From contig NC_014501.1 of assembly GCF_000147335.1 (NCBI RefSeq), positions 4,828,501 through 4,892,500 on the forward strand: DNA of 64,000 nucleotides, read 5' to 3'. Position 1 is the first letter of the stretch; every line of letters starts with the position of its first letter. The DNA is from Gloeothece verrucosa PCC 7822. Its GTDB lineage: Bacteria; Cyanobacteriota; Cyanobacteriia; Cyanobacteriales; Microcystaceae. A model generated the notes under the pieces. The model was not told the origin of the DNA, ran no database searches, and saw nothing but the letters and a program-made list of their open reading frames with translations. Below, one piece after another: positions 8,451-17,741 of the stretch. Position numbers and translations under genes: made by a program.

Positions 8451-10307
8451 TTAACTGATATAGCCTCGGGGTGTAATCAGCCAATTAGCATACTGACGAG
8501 TGCTACAATTGCCGATAATGACTGTGGTCAACATATCAATAGGAAAATCTAACATCTTTTCGAGAGTGGTCAGGGTAATTTGTTCCTGTTCCCGATAAGC
8601 TGAATGAACAATGGCCACAGGCGTATTAGGATTACGGAATTTTAAAAATATCTCTTGTGCTTTAATAATTTGTCCGGTTCGAGTTTGCGAGCGTGGGTTA
8701 TAAATTCCCGTGACAAAATCGGCTTTTGCTGCCGCTTCTAATCGCTTTTCAATCACTTGCCAAGGCGTTAACAAATCACTTAAACTAATCGTACAAAAAT
8801 CGTGCATCAGAGGAGCGCCTACCCTTGAGGCGGCGGCTTGTATAGCGCTTATACCGGCAAAGACTTCTAGCTTGGGATTATGTCCATCCCATCCCGCTTG
8901 TTGTAATTCTTCTAAAACTAAACCGGCCATGCCATAAATGCCACAATCCCCTGAAGAAATGACCGCTACAGTTAATCCCCATTGGGCTAATTCTATGGCT
9001 CTTTGTGCCCGTTTTTGTTCTTGAGTAATGGGAAATGATTCGACGATTTGTCCCTTTCGTTGTAAGGGTTTAATCAGTTCAAGGTAAAGAGAATAGCCAA
9101 TAATGACATCTGCTTGTTTAATGGCCGTCATGGCAGCCGGAGTCATTTGATCTAACTTTCCTGGACCAATTCCCACTAACCATAATTGTCCGATTTTTCC
9201 TGTATATTCTAAGTCAGATTGAGCAATGGCTATGGTTACTGCCCCCATTTCTTGTTCAGATTTGATAATCTGTTTAGGGACAATTAAAGCGGCTTTTTGA
9301 GGGGAAACAGCAGATAAAGCCGATGCTTCAGCAACGCTTTTAGTTCCGACTTCTTGAGAGACAATTTCTGAAGGGTTGGGAACCTCAATACCCCCCAACA
9401 CTTCAGCCGCAAATGTTTTTAGAGGTAATTGTTTCTCAATACAGTATTCTAATAGTCCTGTTTCATCAGCTTTAAGATCAATCGTCGCTAAACCCGCGAT
9501 CGCTGCGGTTGCTAGATGATATCGTTGAAACACTTGTTCTATAGCCGTTTCTATCAGTTGTCGAGAGGTGCCTCGGATACATCCTATTCCTACCCATAAA
9601 ACTCGTGGATGCCATTGAACTCGCGGAAAATCCGATTTTTCGGCAAATTGCCGTTTGGTGGCACTGATCCAAATTCTAGCGGCGGGGATAATTGCCTGAT
9701 CGGCTTCTGGAAACCCAAAATAGAAAGGATGATTCTCCGGTAAATGATCTTGCCATAGGGTTGAACCCACTTCTTGAATCACCTGTACTTTTTCTTGACG
9801 GGCGATGGCGGCGCTAACTTGGGTCCAATCTCCCTCCCCTTTACGCCAGCCAAAAGGAAGCCCTAAAATATCGATAGCCGGCAATCCTAAATTGGCTGAT
9901 GCACCCGTGATAATAGGGGTAGCATCTAATTCAGTAGCAATTAACTCGGCCAGACGATCTGCCCCTCCAGTATGACCACTACATAAACTAATGACCCATT
10001 TACCGGTTTGATCAATGACTATAATGGCCGGATCGGTGGATTTATCTTCTAGTAAAGGGGCGATTAAACGTACTACTGCGCCAGTAGCCAAACAAAAGAT
10101 CAGGGTTCGCTGAGTCTTCCAGAGGGTAGCGAGATGTTCTTTGAGCGAAATTGTGTAAGTTTGGCTGTTATTGAAGGGAGTTAGCGAGTCAGGGAGATGA
10201 AGAGTTGCGCCGATGGTTTGGCACAGAGGATATAAGGTTTCGGCGGCGCTTGGCGTGGTGGCGATCGCTGCTAGGGGTTGAAACTCAGTAAATAGAGATA
10301 GACTCAA
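8451..10307 (-). CDS. cobJ: Fused cobalt-precorrin-5A hydrolase / precorrin-3B C17-methyltransferase
   Basis: A 618-residue two-domain enzyme of corrin-ring (vitamin B12) synthesis. Residues 1 to about 345 are a CbiG-type module, with LIFCLATGAVVRLIAPLLEDK and SLCSGHTGGADRLAE. Residues about 375-618 are a CobJ/CbiH tetrapyrrole methylase, with the SAM-binding WLVGIGPGKLDQMTPAAM, the ISSGDCGIYGMAG glycine loop and GIYNPRS. The first module opens the ring lactone and releases acetaldehyde; the second methylates C17 during ring contraction. The fusion is known in cyanobacteria. The start is a TTG at 10307: the frame upstream has no ATG or GTG before a stop, so the unusual start is well supported. 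I see no cobalamin riboswitch in the 184-bp divergent interval with the PhyH gene. Confidence 0.92.
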   Translation of the reverse strand: MSLSLFTEFQPLAAIATTPSAAETLYPLCQTIGATLHLPDSLTPFNNSQTYTISLKEHLATLWKTQRTLIFCLATGAVVRLIAPLLEDKSTDPAIIVIDQTGKWVISLCSGHTGGADRLAELIATELDATPIITGASANLGLPAIDILGLPFGWRKGEGDWTQVSAAIARQEKVQVIQEVGSTLWQDHLPENHPFYFGFPEADQAIIPAARIWISATKRQFAEKSDFPRVQWHPRVLWVGIGCIRGTSRQLIETAIEQVFQRYHLATAAIAGLATIDLKADETGLLEYCIEKQLPLKTFAAEVLGGIEVPNPSEIVSQEVGTKSVAEASALSAVSPQKAALIVPKQIIKSEQEMGAVTIAIAQSDLEYTGKIGQLWLVGIGPGKLDQMTPAAMTAIKQADVIIGYSLYLELIKPLQRKGQIVESFPITQEQKRAQRAIELAQWGLTVAVISSGDCGIYGMAGLVLEELQQAGWDGHNPKLEVFAGISAIQAAASRVGAPLMHDFCTISLSDLLTPWQVIEKRLEAAAKADFVTGIYNPRSQTRTGQIIKAQEIFLKFRNPNTPVAIVHSAYREQEQITLTTLEKMLDFPIDMLTTVIIGNCSTRQYANWLITPRGYIS

Positions 10308-10491
10308 GGCGGTTTTAAGACGATAAGATTCATTTTAAATTGTGTCATTGCTGGGGTTCACAAGGCAAATGATGCAAACTGTCGCAGCAATTCCCCTGTA
10401 GTTGTCCCTAAAGCTATAAAATAGGAGCGTTGAGGAGTGGACATCTTCTTATCACTCACCAACCCAAATATTTTCGGCTCACGGTTAAAAT

Positions 10492-11427
10492 ATGGCTTTT
10501 AATTTAATCAATAAATTACTTCCTTTTTCTCCCTTTAATTTAAAAACTAATCCAGATATTCCTTGGTTAGATCAGCCTAACGCTCAAGCACAATTAGAGC
10601 AAAAATTTAAACAAAAAAAGTTTAATAAACAGACTTATAAACTTTTATCTAATTGGATAGATCAGGGCTATATTGTCGTCAAAAATGTTATTCCTGAAAT
10701 ATTAATTGATCAGTTAGTCGATGAATTAGCAAATCTATTTTTTCTAGATGTTCCTCTGGAAGGATTCCAAATTGAAGGAATACAGATGGAAGGTTTGGCG
10801 GCAAGTCTAGCTCATAAAGATGTTCTCAATTTAGACCGAGAAACTCGAAAAAAATTAGTTAATTATATTTGGAGAGTTCACGCTTTTCATGAACGCTCAA
10901 ACCTAGCCAAAGCCATTTTTGAAAACCCGCAACTGCAAGAATTAGTGAGTGGCATTTTGGGCAAACCTTCTATTCCTAAATATTCGATAAATTTTTTACA
11001 TGGAACTGAACAGCCGCTTCATGAAGACATGGCCGTATTTTATATTAATCCCGTAAATTATTTAGTCGGCGTTTGGATTGCGCTAGAAGACATTTCTAAA
11101 GATTCAGGCCCTCTGATTGTTTGTCCGGGTTCTCATAAAAATACAACAGTTAAAAGTTTTTTTCCCAACTATCCAGAACAAAATTTAAAGAATAGTGAAC
11201 CGGAAAAAATGCCTTTATATAATGAATATGTAAAATCCCGAGCAGAACAATTTCCCAAAAAAGAATTTATTGCTCAGAAAGGAGATGTACTTCTCTGGCA
11301 TGGGATGCTGATTCATGGAGGAGCAAAAATTAACAATCCTGCTTTAACCCGCAAATCTATGGTCATTCATTTTGTGGGGCAAGATTGTGATTGGATTGCT
11401 AATGCCAAAGGCCCTTTTAACTGGTAG
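10492..11427 (+). CDS. PhyH-family Fe(II)/2-oxoglutarate dioxygenase
   Basis: A 311-residue protein of the phytanoyl-CoA dioxygenase (PhyH) family, non-haem iron oxygenases that hydroxylate or halogenate small molecules. The metal-binding HxD is seen as His177 and Asp179 in PLHEDMAVFYINP. A distal His lies in WHGMLIHGG near residue 275 and a 2-oxoglutarate-binding Arg follows in NPALTRKS. The stretch LEDISKDSGPLIVCPGSHK is typical of the family. The presence of Asp in HxD argues for a hydroxylase rather than a halogenase. The substrate is unknown; no biosynthetic cluster surrounds it. The start is the ATG at 10492. Confidence 0.88.
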   Translation: MAFNLINKLLPFSPFNLKTNPDIPWLDQPNAQAQLEQKFKQKKFNKQTYKLLSNWIDQGYIVVKNVIPEILIDQLVDELANLFFLDVPLEGFQIEGIQMEGLAASLAHKDVLNLDRETRKKLVNYIWRVHAFHERSNLAKAIFENPQLQELVSGILGKPSIPKYSINFLHGTEQPLHEDMAVFYINPVNYLVGVWIALEDISKDSGPLIVCPGSHKNTTVKSFFPNYPEQNLKNSEPEKMPLYNEYVKSRAEQFPKKEFIAQKGDVLLWHGMLIHGGAKINNPALTRKSMVIHFVGQDCDWIANAKGPFNW

Positions 11428-11447
11428 GGTGTGTTAGTAACGCACCC
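11427..11447. terminator. Hairpin between convergent genes
   Basis: GGGTGTGTT, a loop AGT, then AACGCACCC forms a 9-bp stem with one G-U pair immediately after the PhyH stop codon. It lies 15 bp from the end of the convergent methyltransferase gene, so it could terminate either or both transcripts. No long T-run follows on either strand, so factor-independent termination is not certain. Confidence 0.55.
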
Positions 11448-11461
11448 ATTAACTGATTATT

Positions 11462-12295
11462 TTAACTTTTTTGTGTAATTTGAAAAGCGGAGATATGGGA
11501 CAATTGAAGGCTATTGCCGCAGAGACTTAAAAGTCGTTCTCTCAAACTTTCAAACAAAGAAACTCTCACCTGCGACTCTAACATAATATAGGGCGACAAG
11601 GTACTCAAAAGTCCCAAATAATCATCAACCGTATAAGTGACTTCACAGACTATCTGTTCATAGACTAGATTCTTAAATAAACCGGATTCAATGACTTTTA
11701 TACCCAACTTTCTCAGGTTTTCTTGATGAATTTTTAAGTCTTCATAGCCGGCGTATCCTGCCAAAGAGGGAGCCTTTTGTTGATAGATTTCTAGCAACGG
11801 GTGAAACACTTCATAAGAGGGTTGAGGGGGAGTATTCCAGAGCAAAATAAGAGAACCATCATCTTTTAAAATTTCTGCCGCTTTAGAGCAAACTATTTCA
11901 GCTTTTACCCAGTGAAAAGAAGTAGCGGCAAGAACAGCATCAAATTTCTCAGTATCCGGTTGCCACTCTTCAAAGGTACTATTTTTAATCTCTACTTTAG
12001 GATAAGCTTGACAGTTTTTTTGTGCTAGTTGACAAGCTTCTAAACTCGGTTCGAGACAGACCATTTTAAAGCCTTTTTCGGCAAAGCTTACTGTCGCAGT
12101 ACCTGGGCCACATCCGATTTCTAGAATAGTGGCATCGGGGGGCAGTTGGGCTAATTCTAGGACAGGTTTAATGAGTTCTTGAGGGTAACGAGGTCGGGTT
12201 TTATCATAAGCAACGGCGACTGAAGAATACCAAGTCTTTTTCTCTTCTAAGTCTTTGGAATAAATGGTTTTGACGAATTGTTCAAAGTCGGGCAT
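11462..12295 (-). CDS. Class I SAM-dependent methyltransferase
   Basis: A 277-residue methyltransferase if started at the ATG at 12295 (MPDFEQFVKTIYS). A longer frame reaches 12421 but its extra 42 residues look non-homologous and overlap intergenic heptamer repeats. The SAM-binding motif I is clear (DATILEIGCGPGTATVSFA), with the acidic motif II in CLEPSLEACQLA and FDAVLAATSFHWV as motif IV. The SSVAVAYDKTRPRYP opening resembles trans-aconitate/UbiE-type small-molecule methyltransferases. The methyl acceptor is unknown. It is convergent with the PhyH dioxygenase. Confidence 0.85.
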   Translation of the reverse strand: MPDFEQFVKTIYSKDLEEKKTWYSSVAVAYDKTRPRYPQELIKPVLELAQLPPDATILEIGCGPGTATVSFAEKGFKMVCLEPSLEACQLAQKNCQAYPKVEIKNSTFEEWQPDTEKFDAVLAATSFHWVKAEIVCSKAAEILKDDGSLILLWNTPPQPSYEVFHPLLEIYQQKAPSLAGYAGYEDLKIHQENLRKLGIKVIESGLFKNLVYEQIVCEVTYTVDDYLGLLSTLSPYIMLESQVRVSLFESLRERLLSLCGNSLQLSHISAFQITQKS

Positions 12296-12394
12296 GACAA
12301 AAGCGGCTACAGTTGTTTTATTAATTTTACCCACACCCTGAAGGGCAAGGTCTGTGATAAGTACCTGGACAAAATTAAAGTTAACTGCGAGTTT

Positions 12395-12429
12395 GGGGAA
12401 TGGGCAATGGGGAATGGGCAATGGAGAAG
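12395..12429. repeat. GGGNAAT heptamer array
   Basis: GGGGAATGGGCAAT is repeated twice in perfect tandem (12395-12408 and 12409-12422), followed by a degenerate GGAGAAG. It reads as five heptamers of consensus GGGVAAT, a different unit from the TAGTCAT arrays. The surrounding interval 12296-12598 has no gene I can support; short frames over it are low-complexity and lack homology. Confidence 0.75.
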
Positions 12430-12598
12430 GGTTGTAGGCGTTTTACAATTCTTGACACAGTGGACTTTATTTATGTCCGACTACTTAGTGATATATTACA
12501 GGTTACAAGTCTTGACGCGAACAAAGAAACCCACTACACTCAAAACACAACCATCCCAGCACCCTTCCTAAATTATTTTAAGAAATATCAAAAATTTC

Positions 12599-12859
12599 AT
12601 GCCAGAAATTAGTCGGTTTTTAGGAATTATTATTACTATGTATTATAATGACCATCCGCCACCTCATTTTCATGTTCGCTATAACCAACAAAAAGCTCTT
12701 ATTGACCTAGAAAATTTATCGGTTTTAGAAGGTAAACTAACTCCTCGAATTTTAGGCTTAGTCATAGAATGGGCTGCTTTACATCAAACAGAATTGTTAG
12801 AAAACTGGCAATTAGCTAGAGATAATCAGCCTTTAAACTCCATTGAACCTTTAGAATAA
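12599..12859 (+). CDS. DUF4160 small protein (toxin-antitoxin-like pair, first gene)
   Basis: An 86-residue protein of the DUF4160 family. It opens with MPEISRFLGIIITMYYNDHPPPHFHVRY, whose HPPPHFHV is the family signature, and continues with GKLTPRILGLVIEWAALHQTELLENW. DUF4160 genes are nearly always paired with DUF2442, as here with 3 bp separating the stop from the next start. The pair behaves in genome surveys like a mobile toxin-antitoxin-type module, but I know of no proven activity. The start is the ATG at 12599; no strong Shine-Dalgarno precedes it. Confidence 0.85.
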   Translation: MPEISRFLGIIITMYYNDHPPPHFHVRYNQQKALIDLENLSVLEGKLTPRILGLVIEWAALHQTELLENWQLARDNQPLNSIEPLE

Positions 12860-12862
12860 ATT

Positions 12863-13144
12863 ATGTTAAAAGATATCATTGAAGTTACTCCTTTAGAGAA
12901 CTATAAACTCTACCTGAAATTTGAAGACGGACAAGAAGGAATAGTTGAACTTAACCAAATTATTGAATTTACAGGAGTTTTTGAACCCTTAAAAAATTTA
13001 GACACTTTTAAACAAGTAAAAATTCATCCAGAATGGGGAACAATTTATTGGGAAAATGGAGCAGATTTAGATCCAGATGTTCTCTATTCAATCATCACCA
13101 ATAAACCTATTCCTCAATATCGACAAAGTGCAATATTTAAATAA
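12863..13144 (+). CDS. DUF2442 small protein (partner of DUF4160)
   Basis: A 93-residue protein of the DUF2442 family. It has the typical order of an N-terminal strand (IIEVTPLENYKLYLKFEDGQEG), a middle FTGVFEPLKNLDTFKQVKIH, and the closing WGTIYWENGADLDPDVLY. It begins 3 bp after the DUF4160 stop, so translation is probably coupled. The partner relationship suggests one of the two neutralises or scaffolds the other; which is which is not known. Confidence 0.87.
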   Translation: MLKDIIEVTPLENYKLYLKFEDGQEGIVELNQIIEFTGVFEPLKNLDTFKQVKIHPEWGTIYWENGADLDPDVLYSIITNKPIPQYRQSAIFK

Positions 13145-13208
13145 TCTTTCTGGACAAAAATAATGACTATTGGTAGGGGGTGTAGGATATTAAGAGACTT
13201 TGCTCGGT

Positions 13209-15809
13209 TCAGGGGGTAGCCGCCACTTCATCAACACACTTATCAGCCAAAATCAACTCCTGACGATGAATATTCAGCAATTCAATCTCTTGCCCAGAAA
13301 CCTGTTCTAACATATAGACAAGATGTTCAGGTTGCAGGAGAGAACCATCATTTCTCGAACTTCCTAGATAGCGTAAAACGGGAGACTCACCCTCAGTATA
13401 AATCGATAACTCATAGAGCCGCTCTCGTAAATTCACCTGATTAACTTTACCGGATTTCGTGGTTTTTGCCATGATAATTTCCGAGGAATTTAACACAGCA
13501 TCAACCCAACTTTGCCACTGTTGATCACTGACTAACTCCGGAGTTCCCACAGTAATAAAATACTCTGCTTGGTCTAATAACCGAGTTGCCGCCGGGGCTT
13601 TGAGACTCAACTCAGCCACTCGATAAATCGGGATATCCGCAGGCAACTGAGCGGCTAATTTAGCTTGAAACTCCTCTAAATTCATGCGTTGAGTCAGTTC
13701 AAAATCCACAATTTCGCCGCTACTGGTTGCGCCCAAGGGAAGCGCATTAGCCATAGAAATTCTCGGGCCCGGATGAAAACCCCCAGTAAAAGAAATGGGG
13801 ATAGCCGCCCTTCTGACTACCCTATCCCACAGCCGCACTAAATCTAAATGACTCACAAAAGCCATTTCCCCTTGCTTACCAAACCAGACCCGAAAGCGCT
13901 GAACTCGGTCTTGGTTGGGCTGAAAATGCCCTGCAAAAGAGGGAATATTTGGCGGTTGAACCACAACATTATGGCCAAAATCTAGCCCACAGACCCCACA
14001 ATGAGAACAGCCATCAAAAGAACAGTCAGGAACGGTGGCGGCATCAATTGCTTTTTGTAAGTCAGTTTTGAGCCAGCTTTTATCAATGCCACTCTCAATA
14101 TGGTCCCAAGGCAAGGGGGCATCATAATCAATTTGTGAATGATCAAAAAGATTCCATTCACCGTTTTCTACTTGTCGATACTTCCAGGTTAAGCCGGCTT
14201 CATCGATGGCCTGTTGCCAGGCCCGATAAGCTTTCCCTAAATTTTCCCACCATGAGTCCATACCGGCTCCTAATTCCCAAGCACGACGCACCACAGCCCC
14301 TAAGCGCCTGTCTCCTCTACCGATAAAGTCTTCCATTGCTGAAATGCGGACATCGGTGTAATTGACTTTAACGCCTTTGATGCCCTGAAATTCTTGTCGC
14401 AATAAGTCTTGTTTCCGCAAAAATTCGGCGGTAGAGACGGAGTGCCATTGGAAGGGGGTATGAGGTTTCGGGGTAAAGTTAGAGATAGTCAGGGTAAAGT
14501 CGAGTCGCTTTCGTCCTCTAATTTGGCATTCTCGACGCAACCAGCGCACTGTTTCAGCAATACCGATCACATCTAGGTCGGTTTCTCCGGGCAACCCGAT
14601 CATAAAGTAGAGTTTAACTTTATCCCACCCCTGTTCTACGGCGGTTGTTATCCCTCTGAGTAATTCCTCGTTGGTTAAGCCTTTATTGACCACATCTCGC
14701 ATGCGCTGGGTGCCGGCTTCGGGCGCAAAGGTTAACCCAGACTGACGAGTGCCGCCAATGATATTGGCAATATTTTCATCAAAGCGATCCACCCGTTGAC
14801 TAGGAAGAGACAGAGTAATATTGTCGTTTTTGAGACGGTTTTTAATTTCTATTCCCACCGCCGGAAGGGCGAGATAGTCGGAACAACTGAGAGAAAGAAG
14901 GGAAAATTCATTATAGCCGGTTGCTCTCATGCCTTTTTCGATAGCGGCTACCACCTGTTCGGGTTCTACATCCCGCGCAGGCCGGGTTAGCATTCCCGGT
15001 TGACAAAAGCGGCATCCCCGGGTGCATCCTCGGCGAATTTCCATCGTCAGACGATCGTGTACGGTTTCAATGTAGGGCACTAAACCTATCGAATAAGCCG
15101 GTATGGGGGTAGCGACTCGTCTGATAATTCTTTTGGGTACGTCTTCTCGGTTGGGATAAACGGACCCATCTTCAGCAAGATCATAAAATCTGGGCACATA
15201 AACCCCCGGGACTTGGGCTAAATCTAATAATAATTCTTCTTTGTTTAAGCCGGCTTGTTTGGCTTCTTCGATGACTAAGCCTATTTCAGGGAGTAATTCT
15301 TCTCCGTCTCCTAAAGCGATAAAGTCAAAAAAATCTGCGTAGGGTTCAGGGTTTGAGGTGGCTGTTTGCCCGCCGGCAAAAATGAGCGGATAATCTCCGT
15401 TTTGACGTTCTTGCCAGGTTAGGGGAATCCCCGCTAAGTCTAGCATTTCTAATATATTGGTTGCTCCTAGTTCATAACTGAGACTAAATCCCAGAAGATC
15501 AAACTCTCTCAGGGAGCGGCGAGACTCTAAGGCAAATAGGGCTGTATTGGTGGCGCGTAATTTAGCGGCTAAGTCTGAAGCAGGTAAATAAGTACGATCG
15601 CACAGTTGGCGCGGTTGACTATTGAGAATGTTATAGAGAATAATATGTCCTAAATTGGAAGCACCCACTTCATAGACTTCTGGGTAAGTAAGTACCCATC
15701 TGACTTTAGCATTTTCCCAAGGTTTATGTTTTGCTCCTAACTCGTTACCTAAATAGCGAGCCGGTTTATGAATTTCCGATGTTAAGATCTTCTCGATTGC
15801 TACCGCCAC
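13209..15809 (-). CDS. TIGR03960-type radical SAM protein with fused DUF2344 domain
   Basis: An 866-residue protein. The N-terminus (about residues 1-230) is a B12-binding-like domain without an evident DxHxxG cobalamin motif. The radical SAM core follows, with the iron-sulfur motif RGCTRGCRFCQPG (Cys-x3-Cys-x2-Cys). A second cysteine group lies in CSFDGCSHCGVCGLDFGHN near residue 620. The C-terminal 220 residues match the DUF2344 (TIGR03936) module, seen in FVSHLDLVRLWDRVVRRA and SFTGGFHPGPRISMANALPLG. In many bacteria the two halves are separate genes. The target is unknown; an RNA or protein modification role is often suggested. The start is a GTG at 15809. Confidence 0.88.
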   Translation of the reverse strand: MAVAIEKILTSEIHKPARYLGNELGAKHKPWENAKVRWVLTYPEVYEVGASNLGHIILYNILNSQPRQLCDRTYLPASDLAAKLRATNTALFALESRRSLREFDLLGFSLSYELGATNILEMLDLAGIPLTWQERQNGDYPLIFAGGQTATSNPEPYADFFDFIALGDGEELLPEIGLVIEEAKQAGLNKEELLLDLAQVPGVYVPRFYDLAEDGSVYPNREDVPKRIIRRVATPIPAYSIGLVPYIETVHDRLTMEIRRGCTRGCRFCQPGMLTRPARDVEPEQVVAAIEKGMRATGYNEFSLLSLSCSDYLALPAVGIEIKNRLKNDNITLSLPSQRVDRFDENIANIIGGTRQSGLTFAPEAGTQRMRDVVNKGLTNEELLRGITTAVEQGWDKVKLYFMIGLPGETDLDVIGIAETVRWLRRECQIRGRKRLDFTLTISNFTPKPHTPFQWHSVSTAEFLRKQDLLRQEFQGIKGVKVNYTDVRISAMEDFIGRGDRRLGAVVRRAWELGAGMDSWWENLGKAYRAWQQAIDEAGLTWKYRQVENGEWNLFDHSQIDYDAPLPWDHIESGIDKSWLKTDLQKAIDAATVPDCSFDGCSHCGVCGLDFGHNVVVQPPNIPSFAGHFQPNQDRVQRFRVWFGKQGEMAFVSHLDLVRLWDRVVRRAAIPISFTGGFHPGPRISMANALPLGATSSGEIVDFELTQRMNLEEFQAKLAAQLPADIPIYRVAELSLKAPAATRLLDQAEYFITVGTPELVSDQQWQSWVDAVLNSSEIIMAKTTKSGKVNQVNLRERLYELSIYTEGESPVLRYLGSSRNDGSLLQPEHLVYMLEQVSGQEIELLNIHRQELILADKCVDEVAATP

Positions 15810-15895
15810 AGTTGAGCTTCTCCGGTGTTCAGACTAACGCGAGCTACACTCTACTATAGCGAACCGGTTTAAGAGTGAACAGCATCTTGAATGCA

Positions 15896-16252
15896 CTAGG
15901 CCGCCATTTCGGGGGTGAGATGGACCGAAGCCTCAAAAGCTTCGCGGCTCTCATAGATATCTAAAACTCTATCTAACTGAGTCAGTTCAAAAATAATTTT
16001 AACTGAGGGAGGAATTGAACATAAACTAAAGCGTTTGCCCAGTTTTTCCGCCAGACGAAACGCCGATGCTAAAGCCATGAGTCCTGCACTATCGAGAAAC
16101 TCTACTTTAGTCATATCGATCAAAAAGACGGAGTGGTCACCCGATGTGAGACTCAAGGTGAGTTCTTCTTGAAACTCGGAGATATTAGCGGCTGTTATAT
16201 ATCCAGCCGGTTCGATGGTAATGATTTTAGATGATTTGACTGTACTCCTCAT
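15896..16252 (-). CDS. STAS-domain anti-anti-sigma factor-like protein
   Basis: A 118-residue single STAS domain. The phosphorylation-site region reads LIDMTKVEFLDSAGLMALA, with Ser55 in the DSAGL context used by SpoIIAA/RsbV proteins. Such proteins release sigma factors or other partners from anti-sigma kinases when unphosphorylated. No kinase or phosphatase gene is adjacent, so the partner must be encoded elsewhere. The start ATG at 16252 begins MRSTVKSSK. Confidence 0.88.
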   Translation of the reverse strand: MRSTVKSSKIITIEPAGYITAANISEFQEELTLSLTSGDHSVFLIDMTKVEFLDSAGLMALASAFRLAEKLGKRFSLCSIPPSVKIIFELTQLDRVLDIYESREAFEASVHLTPEMAA

Positions 16253-16635
16253 TATTTAACCCTCTTTACTAAACATAGTTGACGCTCCAGTCGGACAATT
16301 AGTGTTGATCATCCCCTATCAGCGTGAGCCTAGATTTTTTTATCCTTTGAATCTCTGCGCTTTCGGGCATTTTAAGCTTTTTTTAAGGTTTTTGCCGAGT
16401 ATTTAGCTTATATAATCCGTAAATAACAGTTTAGCCTTCGGTTTAGCTCAAGTATAGCCCTATACAAATAGTGAGAGTTGTACTCGAGCTAGGCTAACCT
16501 ATGTGCATTTTCCTCTTGGGGTAGATGATAACATAAAAAATTTATTTACGATTTTGTCTAAAAAAATCAATCCTACTACTAATCACTAATTTAACTAAAA
16601 AATTTCATTTGTCAAGTGTTTTTGGGAGGATAAAA
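16253..16635. other. Intergenic region, no gene seen
   Basis: This is the divergent interval between the STAS gene and the small gene at 16636, about 380 bp and AT-rich. It must contain both promoters, but I cannot assign them confidently. An A-rich stretch around 16540-16605 precedes the small gene. I see no tRNA, repeat array or conserved small ORF. Confidence 0.5.
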
Positions 16636-16836
16636 TTGGTAAACACAATTTCTATTATTCGTCAATTGGTGGAAAAAGCTATTTATATCAAGCAGTTAAC
16701 TCCTGAGATCGAAAAGGGTATCAATGAAGAATTAACCCGTAATGGTTATATTTCCGATGTAGATTATGAGGCCCTAGAGTTACTCATGGAAGAGTTAGAC
16801 GCAGGACGGATTGATTTAGTTCCTAGTTTTCCCTAA
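16636..16836 (+). CDS. Small conserved hypothetical protein
   Basis: A 66-residue acidic helical protein beginning TTG-GTA-AAC. I choose the TTG at 16636 because a strong GGGAGGA lies about 6 bp upstream; the longer frame from 16609 would place that Shine-Dalgarno inside the coding region. Typical cyanobacterial features are the repeated acidic segment EKGINEELTRNGYISDVDYEALELLMEEL. The function is unknown. Downstream, 16837-17123 holds no gene I can support. Confidence 0.7.
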   Translation: MVNTISIIRQLVEKAIYIKQLTPEIEKGINEELTRNGYISDVDYEALELLMEELDAGRIDLVPSFP

Positions 16837-17123
16837 AGACTGTTCGGAAATTACTGACAATAATCAACTGAATTAGCTATTAATAATAAATGTCTTTGAT
16901 AAAAAAAATTAATGACCTCCATGAAAGCATGGAAAAACTTTTTTTAAGGGGAATTTCCCCGAGATCCATGTCGGTTTTTTCTTAAGTAAAACTCATTAAA
17001 ATTCAAATTCTATTGACAGCCCTAGCGGCAAGGTAGGAGGGAAGATTTTTCTGGAAGATTATTTTAATAGACCAAATATTATATCATAAGAGGAGAAAAA
17101 ATTCACAGCTATTTCAACTAACT

Positions 17124-17465
17124 ATGAGTGATACGATTTTTGGGAAAATCATCCGCCGAGAAATACCTGCAAGCATTGTTTACGAAGACGATTTGGTCTT
17201 AGCGTTTAAAGATATTCAACCACAAGCGCCGACTCATATTCTAGTGATTCCCAAAAAACCGATCACTCAATTAGATGCAGCAACCGAGGAAGATGAACAG
17301 CTATTGGGGCATTTATTGCTAAGTGTCAAAAAAGTAGCCGCTCAAGCAGGACTTAAAAACGGTTATCGAGTGGTAATCAATAATGGCGATGATGGTGGAC
17401 AGACAGTCTATCATCTGCACTTACATATTTTAGGGGATCGTCCTATGACATGGCCTCCCGGTTGA
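17124..17465 (+). CDS. HIT-family (histidine triad) nucleotide-binding protein
   Basis: A 113-residue HIT protein of the HINT branch, which hydrolyses nucleoside phosphoramidates or adenylated substrates in the cytosol. The N-terminus shows IFGKIIRREIPASIVYEDD. The histidine triad is His97, His99 and His101 in YHLHLHILGDR, and the tail MTWPPG is standard for bacterial HINT proteins. Length is normal. It is flanked by noncoding DNA on both sides and is probably transcribed alone. Confidence 0.95.
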   Translation: MSDTIFGKIIRREIPASIVYEDDLVLAFKDIQPQAPTHILVIPKKPITQLDAATEEDEQLLGHLLLSVKKVAAQAGLKNGYRVVINNGDDGGQTVYHLHLHILGDRPMTWPPG

Positions 17466-17741
17466 ACAAAGGCAGTAAACTTTTTTAGAGGGAGAGGGCG
17501 ATCAACAGAAAAAGAATTATGCCTATTGTCCTTGACTGTTGGCGGTTTTCCCCTATAATAAGCATCAAATATGTGTGGGTGAGGATTGGATATTAACTAC
17601 CACCGATAAAAATCAAGTTAACAAGGTTAACATAGTCAGCCGATCTAAAAATTTTTTTAGCTATTGGTGTTAAATTAATCAACTAATTAGGGCACTTTAC
17701 TAATAGAGCTTTGAAGTCTTTATAGCAATTAACAGGAATTT

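Noticed and set aside
10308..10491. Possible cobalamin riboswitch before cbiG-cobJ
   Set aside because: No B12-box or typical paired elements could be recognised in this short interval.
12278..12612. Two plus-strand ORFs of 70 and 97 residues
   Set aside because: They translate heptamer repeats and the 5' region of the methyltransferase; no homology or Shine-Dalgarno.
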